From: Phaeobacter sp. 22II1-1F12B
GTDB taxonomy: Bacteria > Pseudomonadota > Alphaproteobacteria > Rhodobacterales > Rhodobacteraceae
DNA length: 64,000 nucleotides
NCBI RefSeq assembly: GCF_002210165.1
Contig: NZ_AQQP01000002.1
Coordinates: forward strand, 124,001-188,000
Reading direction: 5' to 3'
Made by a program: the position numbers and the translations under genes. This document shows positions 1 to 9,160 of the stretch, piece after piece; the first letter of the stretch is position 1, and each line of letters starts with the position of its first letter. The notes beneath the pieces were generated by a model. The model saw nothing but the letters and a program-made list of their open reading frames with translations, searched no databases and was not told the origin of the DNA.

Positions 1-1398
1 CCTGCGAAATCGCCAGTTTCAGGGCGGCGGCAAGCTGGGCGAATTCGGCCTGGGCGTCCTTGTCGGCCTGTTTCTGATCTGCCTGCACCTCGTCGCTGGC
101 GTTTTTGTCGACCGTGTTGATCTGCGAGGCCGCAGCGGTGATGGAACTGGCAACACAGGTGGCAAGATCGCCAACCGCCTGCGCGATCATCAGGGCGCGT
201 TTTGCCTCGTCCGGTTCTTTCCAGATCGCGTGGACCGCCGGCACCAGACGCGCGGCGGTGAATCCGGCCTGAAGCGAGCAGGTGACGCAGGTGATCAGCC
301 CGGCTTCGGACTTACCGTTATCGCTGGAGCCCGCGAGGATCGAGGTGGAGGCGGCGGAAATCGCCATGCCCTGCGCGATTTCGAGACCCTTGCCGATGGT
401 CTTGGTCCATTTCGTCCACTTGTCCTGATCCTTGGGGCCATAGTGGTGTTCGACCCCGAGTTCGACGAGGGAGATGCCGCCATTCAAAAGCGCCGTGCCC
501 GCGTCGATGTATTTCGGGATGTTCTGCAATTCGCGGACCTGCTGGTCCTTGCCGTCGATCTGGGCCTGGATCGCCGAGGTATCGGCGTTGGGATCCGCCT
601 CGAGCATCTCGGCCTTTTCCAGCTTGAGATCGTTCATTTCCTGTTGCTTGCCAGCAACTTCGACGGAATTGGCCATGGTGAAAGACCCGGAGACGATGGC
701 GCCTGTCACGGTCACAGTTTCCTTTGCGATGCGCAGGCCAAAGGCCCAGGCATCCTGGGTCTTGGTATGGGTCTTGCTGTAGGCGTCGATCCGGTCGGCA
801 TAGAGTTTCTGCGCGCCCTTGAAGGCAATCGCATGTTCCGAGAAATCGTCGGGCACCATGTTGTCGGGGATCAGCCCCGAGCGAACCATCGGCGTCCAGA
901 GTTCGTTGCGGATTTCCTCGTCGGAGAAAATCCTTTCGCCGTTCTCATCCAGCTGCAACTGCATGGATTTCTGAAGGTTCAGGATCTGGGTAAAGCTGTC
1001 ATGCAGCTTTTTCAGCTGTTCCGGGTCGATGTTCAGGACGGACTCGTCGATATCGTCGACCGTGTCGATTTCAACATCGGCGCGGAGTTCGTATTTCGAC
1101 AGGATGCTCTTGTTCGTATCCTCGTCGGTGGCGCGCCAGATCAGGTCCTGCGTGTTGCTGGTGCCCGCGATCTTGCGCCAGAGCGCCTTGACCGCGTTGG
1201 GATCATCCTGTCGCTGGATGACGATTTTCTGGGCGTCGTCGATGTCGTCATGCAGGTCGCCCAGCGCCTTGCGGATCGTGTCGTTCAGGATCGCCTGCTT
1301 TTTCTCATCCTGCACCGCCTGTGCGGAAACGGCATTCGCGTCGATCTTCTTGCCTGCGACCCAACCTACCCATTCGATCTGCTGTTCACTCAAAGCCA
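1..1398 (-). CDS. Large unknown protein, C-terminus cut by window edge
   Basis: An open frame starts at an ATG (1398-1396) preceded by a good GAGGAAAA ribosome site and runs without a stop off the left edge, giving 466 visible residues. I recognise no family. The first 230 residues are charged and helical. The second half carries several Ala/Ser/Gly-rich weakly hydrophobic stretches, around residues 225-240, 345-365, 375-400 and 415-440, that could insert into a membrane or pack as helical hairpins. There is no signal peptide. It lies 38 bases downstream of the 1180-residue coiled-coil gene on the same strand, so the two are probably co-transcribed and functionally paired. An effector or surface-delivery role is possible but is only speculation. 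Confidence 0.75.
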
Positions 1399-1436
1399 TC
1401 TGTTTTCCTCGCTTAACTGGTTATTGCCCGGGTCGA

Positions 1437-4400
1437 TCAGACCGGCTTGAGTTTCGTCAGGACCATCACGTCAAAGCTGTGCATCGCCCCAAGGAAGGGG
1501 GCCCAGCTTTTGATGGAGAAGGGGTTGTCGCGATAGACACCAAGCGCCGGGTGACTGTCTATCTGCTGGCGGATACGCCTGATTTCGGCGAGCGCCTTTT
1601 CGCGGACCGTGGCCAGCGCCGCTTTGCGGGCGGTGGCGTCGTCCGAAATCCGCAGGGCATTTGTGGCCTCTTGCGGGAGGCTCGTATCGAGCGTCAATAT
1701 CGCGTCGAAGTTGCCTGCCGTGATGAGATCTAGCGTCTTGGCGGCGGTTTCGGCGGCGTCGCGGATTTCGGTCGTCTGCCGGTCGGCTTCGGTCTGGTCC
1801 ACCCCGTCTTCGGGTTCGACCGTGGTCTCGGCCGCCTGTTTGCGTATTTCGGCGGCGACGGCGGCGGCCTCTTTACTGACATCGGCGAATTTCGATTTCA
1901 GCGCGCTTTCCCACTTGGCGAAATCGACGCCTTCGCCCTTGCCTGCCGCGATATTGCTGAGGTTGCTCACCTCTTCCTTGAGCTGGGCCGCCTGCACCTT
2001 GAGCTGGCGGAGCTGGTCGGCGGCGTCGACGGGATCCTTGTTCTTTTTCAAAACGTCGAGCTGGGATTTCAGCGCCTTTTCGACATCCATGTATTCTTCA
2101 TAGGTGCCAAGCGTGCGCTTGTTGTCGCTTAGGATCTTTTTCACTGCGTCCAGATCGTCGTCGATCGTCTTGGTGTCGGCCTCAACAGCAGCCTTGGCGG
2201 TGGTGATTTTTTCCTGTCCCGCGCCTTCGGTCTTGAGGAAAGCGGCGAGTTTCCTGATCGCGTCCATGCTGTTGAGCGTGCCCAGTTCGGTCAGCTTGTC
2301 CTGCATGTCCTGCTTGATCTTGGTCACATCGGTGCGCGCGCCTTCGATCCCGGTGCCGGACCGGGTTTCGAGCTTGGAACGGGCGGTATTGATGCGGTCC
2401 TTGAACAAACCCTCGAGCCCGTCCTTTTTCAGGGCGGGCGAGATCTTGTTGAGGTTGGCCCTCATCTCTGTGATCAAAGCGTTGAGTTCAGCGGTATCCT
2501 CGGGGGCGGCGACATAGCTGCCCTGAAGCGAGCCGGGTACACCGTCAGAGATTTCCTGAAGCTTTTGAACGAGGTTCGGCTTGTCGCCACGGCGGCCATT
2601 GCGCAGGGTCGATTCCACCTGTTCGACCAGCTTCTCGACTTCTTCGAAGTCCTTTTTGAGCTTTTCCGCGCTGGTCTTGTGATTGGTCAGTTCCGTGTGG
2701 AAAGTATCCACGCTGCTTTTTGCGACGGCAGGCATAAGATCGCGTTTGTAGCTGTCCTTGAAACTGTCGAACTTGGTGCGGGTTTCAAAGAAGCCGTCGG
2801 GAATCCAAGTGGCGAAAAGCTTGTCGGCGATCAGCGTGTCGCATTTGATGACCGTCTTTCTGACATGCTCGTAATCGTCGCTGCCCGCCGAGATTGCCGC
2901 GAAATCGGCCTCGGCCTTGGCGGTGGCATCGGTGATCGCCTTGACGCAATCGGGCGCGGAGCTGTTTGCCAGCATTTCCAGCATGTTGGCCTGTTGGAGC
3001 AGGTTTTCCATCGCCTCGCGCGGGATCTTGTGATCGCCGCGCCGATCCACCGTACCGTCATGCTTGGTCTGGATTTCGTAGTAATGGGTCGTGCCGTCCT
3101 TTTCGAGGATCAGCAGCTTGTCCTCGGGGACTGAATCGAGCTGGGATTCCTGCAGTTCCTTGGTGTTGTAGATGTCGAGCAGGCCGCCGATCAGCTTGTT
3201 GCGGGCAGCCTTGGCCCTGTCCCGTGTCAGCATGTCGCCGACCTGCGGGTTGAAGCCGGAAATCTCTGCGTTCAGTTTCTTTTCATAGGCATCGACCGCT
3301 TCGCCGATGCGGGTGAAATCGCGCTGCGGCTCATCCTTGGCCAGTTCCTTGTCATAGACGCCCTGCACCCGTTCGAGCAGCTTGCGCAGCGCCTTGTCCG
3401 CGTCGCCGCCCTGCCCCCAGAAACGGTCGAGTTTCACGGAAAGCTCGGTTAGGCGCCGGGCGATCTTTTCCTCGTCCGAGGGGACCTTGGCGACGGGGTC
3501 GGGCAGCGCGGAGCGGGCGGCATTGTCGATCTTGGCATGCAGCGCGACGGTGCGGTCGATCGCGTATTGCGCCTTGTCCAGTGCCCCGGCGCGGGCGAAT
3601 TTCTCGGCCTCGTCCAGCATCGCCATGAGCGTCTTGTGCTGGGTTTCATTCAGATAGGTGAGATCGGTTTCATTCGGGAACAGCTTGGCGTCGAGGCGCA
3701 GGCGATGGCGTTCATTGTCGTATTGCGTGCGCAGATTATCGATCTGGCCCGGCAACATCCTGGTGGGATCTTTCTTGTCCTTGCCACCAAGGATCAGGAT
3801 CTCGCTCGGGTCGCGCGACAGGTCAGTCAGCGGGGTGGGCATGCTGTCCTGCATGGCCTGCGCGGGATCGTCGGACCAGATCAGCAACTCGCTGCGGGCC
3901 TCGTCGATCTTGGCGGTGCGCAGGACAAGCTGGTCTTCGTAGGCCTTGAGCTGGCTCTTGCGGGTTTCGAGCTGCTCCATCCGCTCTTTGACGTCGCGAT
4001 ATTCCTTGGCGGCCTCGCGCTTGGCCGAGGGCGTTTCGGCATTGGCATGTTCGTCTTTCAACTCGCCCACCTTGGTCTTGAGCGTGTTGAGCAGCACGTC
4101 GAGTCCGGCCGTTTTATCGTGGATGATATTGAGCCGCTCGACCTCGCGCTTGGCGATGTCGTCATTGCCGGTGACGAGTTCGGACAGTTTGGCACGGGCG
4201 CTGCCGCCGATGACCGCCAGCAGGTCTTTTTCGATATCGCCCAGATCGTCGCGCAGGTCGGACACGATGGCATCGGAGCGGTCCACGTAGGTCTCGCTGT
4301 TACCAGCGTTTTCGGGCTTTTTGGCCGCGACCAGCAGGTTGTCGAGCTGGGTCATCGCGGTTTTGCAGGTGTCCCCATGCTGCTTGAGCAGGTCGATGCG

Positions 4401-4979
4401 TTTCTGATCCTCGCCGTCGTCGGGCAGAGGCATCTTGACCACCTTGTCGTTCAGCATGCCCGCGCCTTTGAATTGCGACAGCGCGCCAATGTCGCGCTTG
4501 CGGGTAAAGAGCACGCCGACCGCGCCACTTTGCAGGCTGGGCGGGGTGTCGGGGACGCGCTTTTTCAGCTGGTTCAGGTTGAAGATAAGGATGTCGAGCG
4601 CGTTACGCCCGGTGACAAAACCGGGGTTGTTCGCATCGGCGCTGACCACGGTCACGTTGATCTGCACGCATTCGCGATTATAGGCGTCGTATTCCTTGCC
4701 CGCCCGCGACACTCGGTCGAAGAACAGTTTGGCCGCGTCGGTCAGCCCGTCCTTGGGCGAGGTACGCTGAAGCTGGCGGGAGGTTTCGAGGCTGGCGGCG
4801 ATTTCGGCCAGCAGGGCATCGGCCTCGGCCTTTTTTTCGAGATAGGCCTCGTATTCGGCCGTGACCCGGTTGTTATAATCGATTTCCTTCTTTTTCTTGC
4901 CTTTGAAGATCTTTGGATTAGGTACCACATGGAGGTAGGTGGCTAGAAATTTAAGCTGCACCAAAGACAGATCCGACAT
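1437..4979 (-). CDS. Very large coiled-coil protein of unknown function
   Basis: An 1180-residue protein starting at an ATG with a strong AGGAGGAG ribosome site about 8 bases upstream. It is almost entirely charged, Lys/Glu/Asp/Leu-rich and helical with long coiled-coil segments, especially residues 240-480 and 700-1090. It has no signal peptide, no membrane segment and no catalytic motif I can name. The N-terminus has a Lys run (FKGKKKKE, around residue 25) in a region that looks globular. Its downstream partner at the window edge is also unknown. The composition resembles structural or scaffolding proteins. No firm homology can be stated from sequence reading. Confidence 0.8.
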   Translation of the reverse strand: MSDLSLVQLKFLATYLHVVPNPKIFKGKKKKEIDYNNRVTAEYEAYLEKKAEADALLAEIAASLETSRQLQRTSPKDGLTDAAKLFFDRVSRAGKEYDAYNRECVQINVTVVSADANNPGFVTGRNALDILIFNLNQLKKRVPDTPPSLQSGAVGVLFTRKRDIGALSQFKGAGMLNDKVVKMPLPDDGEDQKRIDLLKQHGDTCKTAMTQLDNLLVAAKKPENAGNSETYVDRSDAIVSDLRDDLGDIEKDLLAVIGGSARAKLSELVTGNDDIAKREVERLNIIHDKTAGLDVLLNTLKTKVGELKDEHANAETPSAKREAAKEYRDVKERMEQLETRKSQLKAYEDQLVLRTAKIDEARSELLIWSDDPAQAMQDSMPTPLTDLSRDPSEILILGGKDKKDPTRMLPGQIDNLRTQYDNERHRLRLDAKLFPNETDLTYLNETQHKTLMAMLDEAEKFARAGALDKAQYAIDRTVALHAKIDNAARSALPDPVAKVPSDEEKIARRLTELSVKLDRFWGQGGDADKALRKLLERVQGVYDKELAKDEPQRDFTRIGEAVDAYEKKLNAEISGFNPQVGDMLTRDRAKAARNKLIGGLLDIYNTKELQESQLDSVPEDKLLILEKDGTTHYYEIQTKHDGTVDRRGDHKIPREAMENLLQQANMLEMLANSSAPDCVKAITDATAKAEADFAAISAGSDDYEHVRKTVIKCDTLIADKLFATWIPDGFFETRTKFDSFKDSYKRDLMPAVAKSSVDTFHTELTNHKTSAEKLKKDFEEVEKLVEQVESTLRNGRRGDKPNLVQKLQEISDGVPGSLQGSYVAAPEDTAELNALITEMRANLNKISPALKKDGLEGLFKDRINTARSKLETRSGTGIEGARTDVTKIKQDMQDKLTELGTLNSMDAIRKLAAFLKTEGAGQEKITTAKAAVEADTKTIDDDLDAVKKILSDNKRTLGTYEEYMDVEKALKSQLDVLKKNKDPVDAADQLRQLKVQAAQLKEEVSNLSNIAAGKGEGVDFAKWESALKSKFADVSKEAAAVAAEIRKQAAETTVEPEDGVDQTEADRQTTEIRDAAETAAKTLDLITAGNFDAILTLDTSLPQEATNALRISDDATARKAALATVREKALAEIRRIRQQIDSHPALGVYRDNPFSIKSWAPFLGAMHSFDVMVLTKLKPV

Positions 4980-5144
4980 ACCAACACTCCTCCTGCGATC
5001 TTAAAAAGGCTTGATAAGGCGGAAAAATTAACGCGCCGCCGTATCCGCGCGCAGTCTTTCCGCGACGGAAGGGCGAGTCAACTTGCATATCTGCCGCGCG
5101 GCATTTTTTCCCCGAATGCGTGTTTTCGGGGTTTTGCGCTTTCT

Positions 5145-6644
5145 TTAAATTCCTTGCTCTACAAGGAAATCGCGGATCGAATCCATGCACACATCCCAAG
5201 CCGGTTCATAGTCCACAAGCACATGATTGCGGCTTTCCAGCGTGACAAAGCGGGCGTCGGGAATGTCCGAGGCCATGGCGCGGCCGACCTCATAGGGGAT
5301 GCGCTGGTCGTGGCGCGAGTGCAACACGATGGTCGGGGCCTGCACCTTGGAGAGCTGGTGACGCACGTCGATATAGCCAAAGGCATCCTGAAAGCGTGCG
5401 GCATTTTCCGCAGAGGTGGTGCGGCGCTGAAAGTCGTCGAACCATGCGAGATCCTCGGGGTGGGCGTCGGGCATGAAGGTCTGTGAAAAGATGTGACGGT
5501 AGGCGGGGTTATCCGTTCCCCAGCCGACCTCGGTCAGGCTGCGCACGGCCTCGCGCCGGGCCTGTTCCTCGGGGCTGGACAGATGGCGCCAGCCTGCCGC
5601 GTAGCCGCCGACAAGGATAAGGCCCGAAACCCGTTCGGGATGACGTACCGCGTATTCGACGCAGACAGCTGCCCCTTGCGAGATGCCGAGCAGCGGAAAG
5701 CGGTCGAGTGACAGCTTGTCAGCGACGGCTTCGAGATCTTCGACAAAGGCGTCAAAGCTGAGATCTTCGACCTCCCAATCCGAGAGGCCGCAGCCGCGTT
5801 CGTCGTAACGGACGAAACTGCGCGAGCGGGCCAGTTCTCCGAAACACTTGCCCCAGATCGGGGTGCCCCAGTCGAATTCCAGATGGGTCAGCCAGTTCGC
5901 CGCCTTGAGCAGGGGCGGCCCCTCGCCCAGTGTCGCAAAGGCGATTTTCGTGCCGTCCGGCACGTTGCAAAACCCGATCCGCTGGGTGCGCAGGGCTTTC
6001 GACTCTGGCGGTTCAGGGGCGCGGGCCGGTGGCGCGGAGGTGTCCGTATCGTCCTGCCCGGCTTCGTAATCCTCGGCGGCTTCGGGGTCGACCTCGTGCC
6101 AGAGGCGGAGCCATTTCCGGGTGGAAATCCCCGCCTCGGGATGGGTGGCCAACAGGCGGAGGACTGTGGCCTGAAGGGCCAGCACGTCCTCCCGCTCGGC
6201 GATCAGCCAAGAGGTAAACGCCTCGTCCCCGGCGCTGTCGAGACCGTCGAGAAAGACCGCATCGAGCTGGCTTGCCATGGCTTCAAGTTCGGAGAGCGGA
6301 ATGGTGTCCTGTGCTTCGCGCAGCCGGGTGCTTAGCCGGTAAATGTCGACATCCATACCGGATGTATCGAAAGAGACCCGTTCGCGGTCGGCGATGATGC
6401 GGAGGTGATCGGCGCTGTCGACCACCTTGCGCAGCTTGCTAAGCGACCAGCGCAGCGCCGCCTTGGGGTCGTCGGGCAGATCCCAGAACAGCTCGCACAG
6501 CCGTTCACGGCGGTGCGGACGCTGGGTGGTGATCAGAAAGGCGAGAAGTGCGCGCGCCTTGCGTGACGACGGCAACGCCATTTCCTGCCCGTCGCGCACA
6601 ACTTTCAGCTCGCCAAGAAGCGTGATCTCCAGTGTATCGCTCAT
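5145..6644 (-). CDS. SARP/BTAD-type transcriptional activator fused to alpha/beta hydrolase
   Basis: A 499-residue fusion. Residues 1-100 look like the winged-helix DNA-binding part of SARP/AfsR-type activators (EITLLGELKVVRDG opening, ARALLAFLITT helix, FWDLPDDPKAALRWSLSKLR). Residues 100-190 are a helical BTAD-like region, followed by an acidic/Pro linker to about 220. Residues 222-499 are an alpha/beta hydrolase with nucleophile Ser322 in GISQG, acid Asp446 in SRHDQ and His474 in SRNH, so the triad is intact. The fusion suggests a regulator whose hydrolase domain senses or processes a small ester or lactone. It is transcribed divergently from a cytochrome P450 gene, a plausible target. No membrane segment is seen. 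Confidence 0.85.
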   Translation of the reverse strand: MSDTLEITLLGELKVVRDGQEMALPSSRKARALLAFLITTQRPHRRERLCELFWDLPDDPKAALRWSLSKLRKVVDSADHLRIIADRERVSFDTSGMDVDIYRLSTRLREAQDTIPLSELEAMASQLDAVFLDGLDSAGDEAFTSWLIAEREDVLALQATVLRLLATHPEAGISTRKWLRLWHEVDPEAAEDYEAGQDDTDTSAPPARAPEPPESKALRTQRIGFCNVPDGTKIAFATLGEGPPLLKAANWLTHLEFDWGTPIWGKCFGELARSRSFVRYDERGCGLSDWEVEDLSFDAFVEDLEAVADKLSLDRFPLLGISQGAAVCVEYAVRHPERVSGLILVGGYAAGWRHLSSPEEQARREAVRSLTEVGWGTDNPAYRHIFSQTFMPDAHPEDLAWFDDFQRRTTSAENAARFQDAFGYIDVRHQLSKVQAPTIVLHSRHDQRIPYEVGRAMASDIPDARFVTLESRNHVLVDYEPAWDVCMDSIRDFLVEQGI

Positions 6645-6966
6645 CTTTTCCCCCCAGATCGGGTCATCCGGTCTAATACATGCATATCCATTAACCTTGA
6701 CAATTTCACTTGGCTATTCGGGAAGCCGTGCCCTTAAAGTCATTTTCGGTTTCAAGGCGGTCCGGTCGCACAAAATCTGTGCCAGCCAGCCGTGGGAATG
6801 CAGCCTTGAGGTGAGTCGCTCTGCGCGTTCCCCTAGGTCAATTCTTTCACCTGCGCGAGGGTAAGAATGGGGAAACAACGGCAATTCAGGGCGAATACAA
6901 CCGTCAGTACCACGCTTGTCACAACGTGAGGGGGCGAAAAGGGCTGCACCCCGTACCGACGGGAAG
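6645..6966. other. Divergent intergenic region between hydrolase-regulator and P450
   Basis: 322 bases separating the minus-strand SARP-hydrolase gene from the plus-strand P450 gene. It is more AT-rich near 6675-6720, where both promoters probably lie. I see no strong inverted repeat, RNA gene or further reading frame with a ribosome site. If the SARP-hydrolase controls the P450, direct repeats of the SARP type would be expected here, but none is obvious by eye. Confidence 0.5.
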
Positions 6967-8211
6967 ATGAAATCAGCCAATGGAAATGCCGCCGCCATGA
7001 CCGAGCAATTTATACCGAGCCCCCGCGCCCCTATTCAGATCGACACCGCCATTTTTGCCCGTGATCCGCATGGTGTGCTGGCCGGGTTGCGCAAAGATCA
7101 TGCAGCGGTGCAGACGGCGCCGCGCCAGTATCTTGTGTTGCGCGGCGAGGATGTGGTTGCGCTGCTGGGCGATCCGTCGATCCTGCAATGCCCGGGGCCG
7201 GATTATGTCGAGATGAACAGGGTACCCGAAGGCATTACCGCCCGGCTGCTGCAAGATTTTTTCCTGCTTTCAAACGGCGAGGTGCATCGCCAGAAACGTG
7301 GCATGTTCGCGCGCAGCTTTGCGCACCGGCTGATGCAGCAGTCGCGGCCGATCGTGCGCGACGTGGCGAACCGGATCGTGGCCGATCTGCCCCGGGGCGA
7401 GACGTTCGATTTTGTCGAGCACATGGCATCGCTGGTGCCCGCGCATATGATCGCGGCGATCCTTGGCCTGCCGCGTGCCGATACAAGGTATTTCACGCGC
7501 TGCGTCTATGACATTTCGCAGGCGGTCGATCCCGTCTATCCGCGCGAGATACATGACAAGATCGAGAACGCTGTTGGCGAGTTGTATGATTATGTCGACG
7601 ACCAGTTGAAGGCGCGGATGACCCGTCCGCGCGAGGATCTGCTGTCAATGCTCGTGTCGAACTGGCAGGAAGAACCGAAGCTGAATTTCGAGAGCCTGAT
7701 CTTTCAGGTGCTCGGCATGATCGTCGCGGCGAGCGATACGACGCGCTCGGGATTTGCGATGCTGGTGGCCTTGCTGCTTGAAAGCGGGGAGTGGTCCGAG
7801 GTGCGGGGCGATCCGGCGCTGATCCCCGGCGCGGTCAACGAAGCGCTGCGGTATGAACCGGCGGTCGGATCGATTCCGCGTTTCGCGTCAGTCCCGGTGA
7901 CCATCGGGGACACGGTTCTGCCCGCCGGGTCCATGCTGCGGCTGTCGACCATGTCGGCGATGCGCGACCCGGCGATCTACAGCGATCCGAACCGGTTCGA
8001 TATCCGCCGGAACGACCACCCGAAGTTGCACATGGTTTTCGGTCGCGGCCCGCATCGCTGCATCGGCGAGATGCTGGCCCGGATCGAGATGGAAGAAGGG
8101 CTAGCCGCGCTTGTCGACGCGGCCCCGACCCTGCAGCTGGAAGCGATGCCAGAGCTGAGCGGCTATGGCGGGCTACGGCGCGTAACACCAATGCCCACAA
8201 CAATAATTTAA
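6967..8211 (+). CDS. Cytochrome P450
   Basis: A 414-residue soluble bacterial P450. The heme loop FGRGPHRCIGEM has the thiolate ligand at Cys365. The I-helix oxygen-activating motif reads VAASDTTRSG and the ExxR motif is EALR in NEALRYEP. It hydroxylates a small organic substrate using electrons from a ferredoxin partner, and no such partner gene is adjacent. Start choice is uncertain: TTG at 6916, ATG at 6967 and ATG at 6997 share the frame. The last has a GGAA 11 bases upstream and fits normal family N-termini, so the protein may be ten residues shorter. It is followed after 73 bases by a STAS-domain gene on the same strand. The substrate cannot be read from the sequence. Confidence 0.93.
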   Translation: MKSANGNAAAMTEQFIPSPRAPIQIDTAIFARDPHGVLAGLRKDHAAVQTAPRQYLVLRGEDVVALLGDPSILQCPGPDYVEMNRVPEGITARLLQDFFLLSNGEVHRQKRGMFARSFAHRLMQQSRPIVRDVANRIVADLPRGETFDFVEHMASLVPAHMIAAILGLPRADTRYFTRCVYDISQAVDPVYPREIHDKIENAVGELYDYVDDQLKARMTRPREDLLSMLVSNWQEEPKLNFESLIFQVLGMIVAASDTTRSGFAMLVALLLESGEWSEVRGDPALIPGAVNEALRYEPAVGSIPRFASVPVTIGDTVLPAGSMLRLSTMSAMRDPAIYSDPNRFDIRRNDHPKLHMVFGRGPHRCIGEMLARIEMEEGLAALVDAAPTLQLEAMPELSGYGGLRRVTPMPTTII

Positions 8212-8284
8212 TTTGAACATTTTTTTGAACCAAGAGCGCCATTCCGGCGACCAAGTCATATCTATTATCGAAAGGACTTTAGCT

Positions 8285-8776
8285 GTGCATATAACAAGTA
8301 TCGCCCATGATGATCAGTTGTTTGTTACGATTGAGGGCAAGATAAACTCCAGTTCGTCCGGCCTTTTGTTCGACACGCTTGTCGAGCAGGTCCGGGCGGG
8401 CTGGCAACATATCACGCTGGATCTGACCAGCCTGCAGGGGCTGACCCGCGCCGGGTGCCGAGGCATCATCGTCGCCGGGAAGCTGCTGCAACAAAAGGGC
8501 GGCGAGCTGCGGGTCGTTGGGGCGAATGCCACCTGCGAGACCTTTCTCAAGTCGCTTGGATATCGTCATCTGCTGCACATCCGTCCGGTGGGAACATCGG
8601 TCGAGGAAGCGCATCCGGCGGAGGACGAGCAGGTTGTTGCCATGTCCGATCCGATGGCCGTTTCGCTGGTGGAATTCCTGACTAGGACAGCCTGGAAACA
8701 GGGTGTAGCACCTGCGTCGCGGCGCTGCGGGAAGACCAAGGCCGAACATGTGATGGCCCTTGCCATGACCGGATGA
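8285..8776 (+). CDS. STAS-domain protein (anti-sigma antagonist-like)
   Basis: A GTG start at 8285 with AAGGA 8 bases upstream gives 163 residues. An in-frame TTG at 8213 is less likely. Residues 1-100 have the alternating strand/helix pattern of a STAS domain (HITLDLTSLQGLTRAGCRGI around the central switch, then GGELRVVGAN). In canonical antagonists this switch contains D-S-S/T-G. Here it reads LTRAGCRG, so the usual phosphorylated Ser appears to be missing. Residues 105-163 are a tail without recognised domain. No RsbW-like kinase or phosphatase is nearby, so its role as a sigma-factor switch is doubtful. It may be co-transcribed with the P450. Confidence 0.75.
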   Translation: MHITSIAHDDQLFVTIEGKINSSSSGLLFDTLVEQVRAGWQHITLDLTSLQGLTRAGCRGIIVAGKLLQQKGGELRVVGANATCETFLKSLGYRHLLHIRPVGTSVEEAHPAEDEQVVAMSDPMAVSLVEFLTRTAWKQGVAPASRRCGKTKAEHVMALAMTG

Positions 8777-8869
8777 ACGGGATTTTCAACGCCCGTTCGG
8801 CGCCGTGAATGCTTTTTAGACCATGTATTTCAAATGCCCAGTAACCTTCCAATCAAAGGAAATTGTTAA

Positions 8870-9118
8870 ATGTTTAAAGATAGTTTCTTCCGGGCAATCA
8901 TTGATATGCCCAGCATCATTCGCCTTCCCGCCAGCCGGGGTGTTGAGCAGGTCCGAAAGGAGCGTAACCGCTCTAACCCGGGCGGACGCCGCCGGAACCG
9001 GGGCTACCAGATCCTTCCGGATCATCTTCGGCAGGATGTGGGACTTAGCCATGACACCGCCCGCTCTGAACATCAGAGACGGCGGCGATCTGAAGCGCAA
9101 AACATTCTTTTTGACTAG
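8870..9118 (+). CDS. Small basic DUF1127-like protein
   Basis: 82 residues, ATG with AAAGGA 9 bases upstream. The middle is very Arg-rich (GGRRRNRGYQ) and the segment ILPDHLRQDVGLS matches the DUF1127 signature (LPDHLLRDIGL), an RNA- or protein-binding motif of small alphaproteobacterial proteins linked to phosphate metabolism, RNA turnover and stress. The Arg-rich C-terminal tail (RSEHQRRRRSE) is longer than in typical 45-55-residue members. It is followed immediately by a Rho-independent terminator, which supports a real transcript end. Confidence 0.65.
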   Translation: MFKDSFFRAIIDMPSIIRLPASRGVEQVRKERNRSNPGGRRRNRGYQILPDHLRQDVGLSHDTARSEHQRRRRSEAQNILFD

Positions 9119-9121
9119 TAT

Positions 9122-9148
9122 AAAGGGCCGGAGATTTTCCGGCCCTTT
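9122..9148 (+). terminator. Rho-independent terminator
   Basis: An 11-bp perfect stem AAAGGGCCGGA/TCCGGCCCTTT with a 5-base loop is followed on the plus strand by GTTTTT. It ends the P450-STAS-DUF1127 side. On the minus strand, where it would serve hyuA, the hairpin is present but the following T tract is poor. Confidence 0.85.
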
Positions 9149-9160
9149 GTTTTTCGGGTC

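Noticed and set aside
230-1450. A 406-codon plus-strand frame
   Set aside because: It is the reverse shadow of the minus-strand gene that runs off the left edge. It has no ribosome site, and its product has the Gly/Arg/Asp-rich look of an antisense frame.
3537-4946. A 469-codon plus-strand frame
   Set aside because: It is antisense to the 1180-residue coiled-coil gene, whose codon use and ribosome site are much better.
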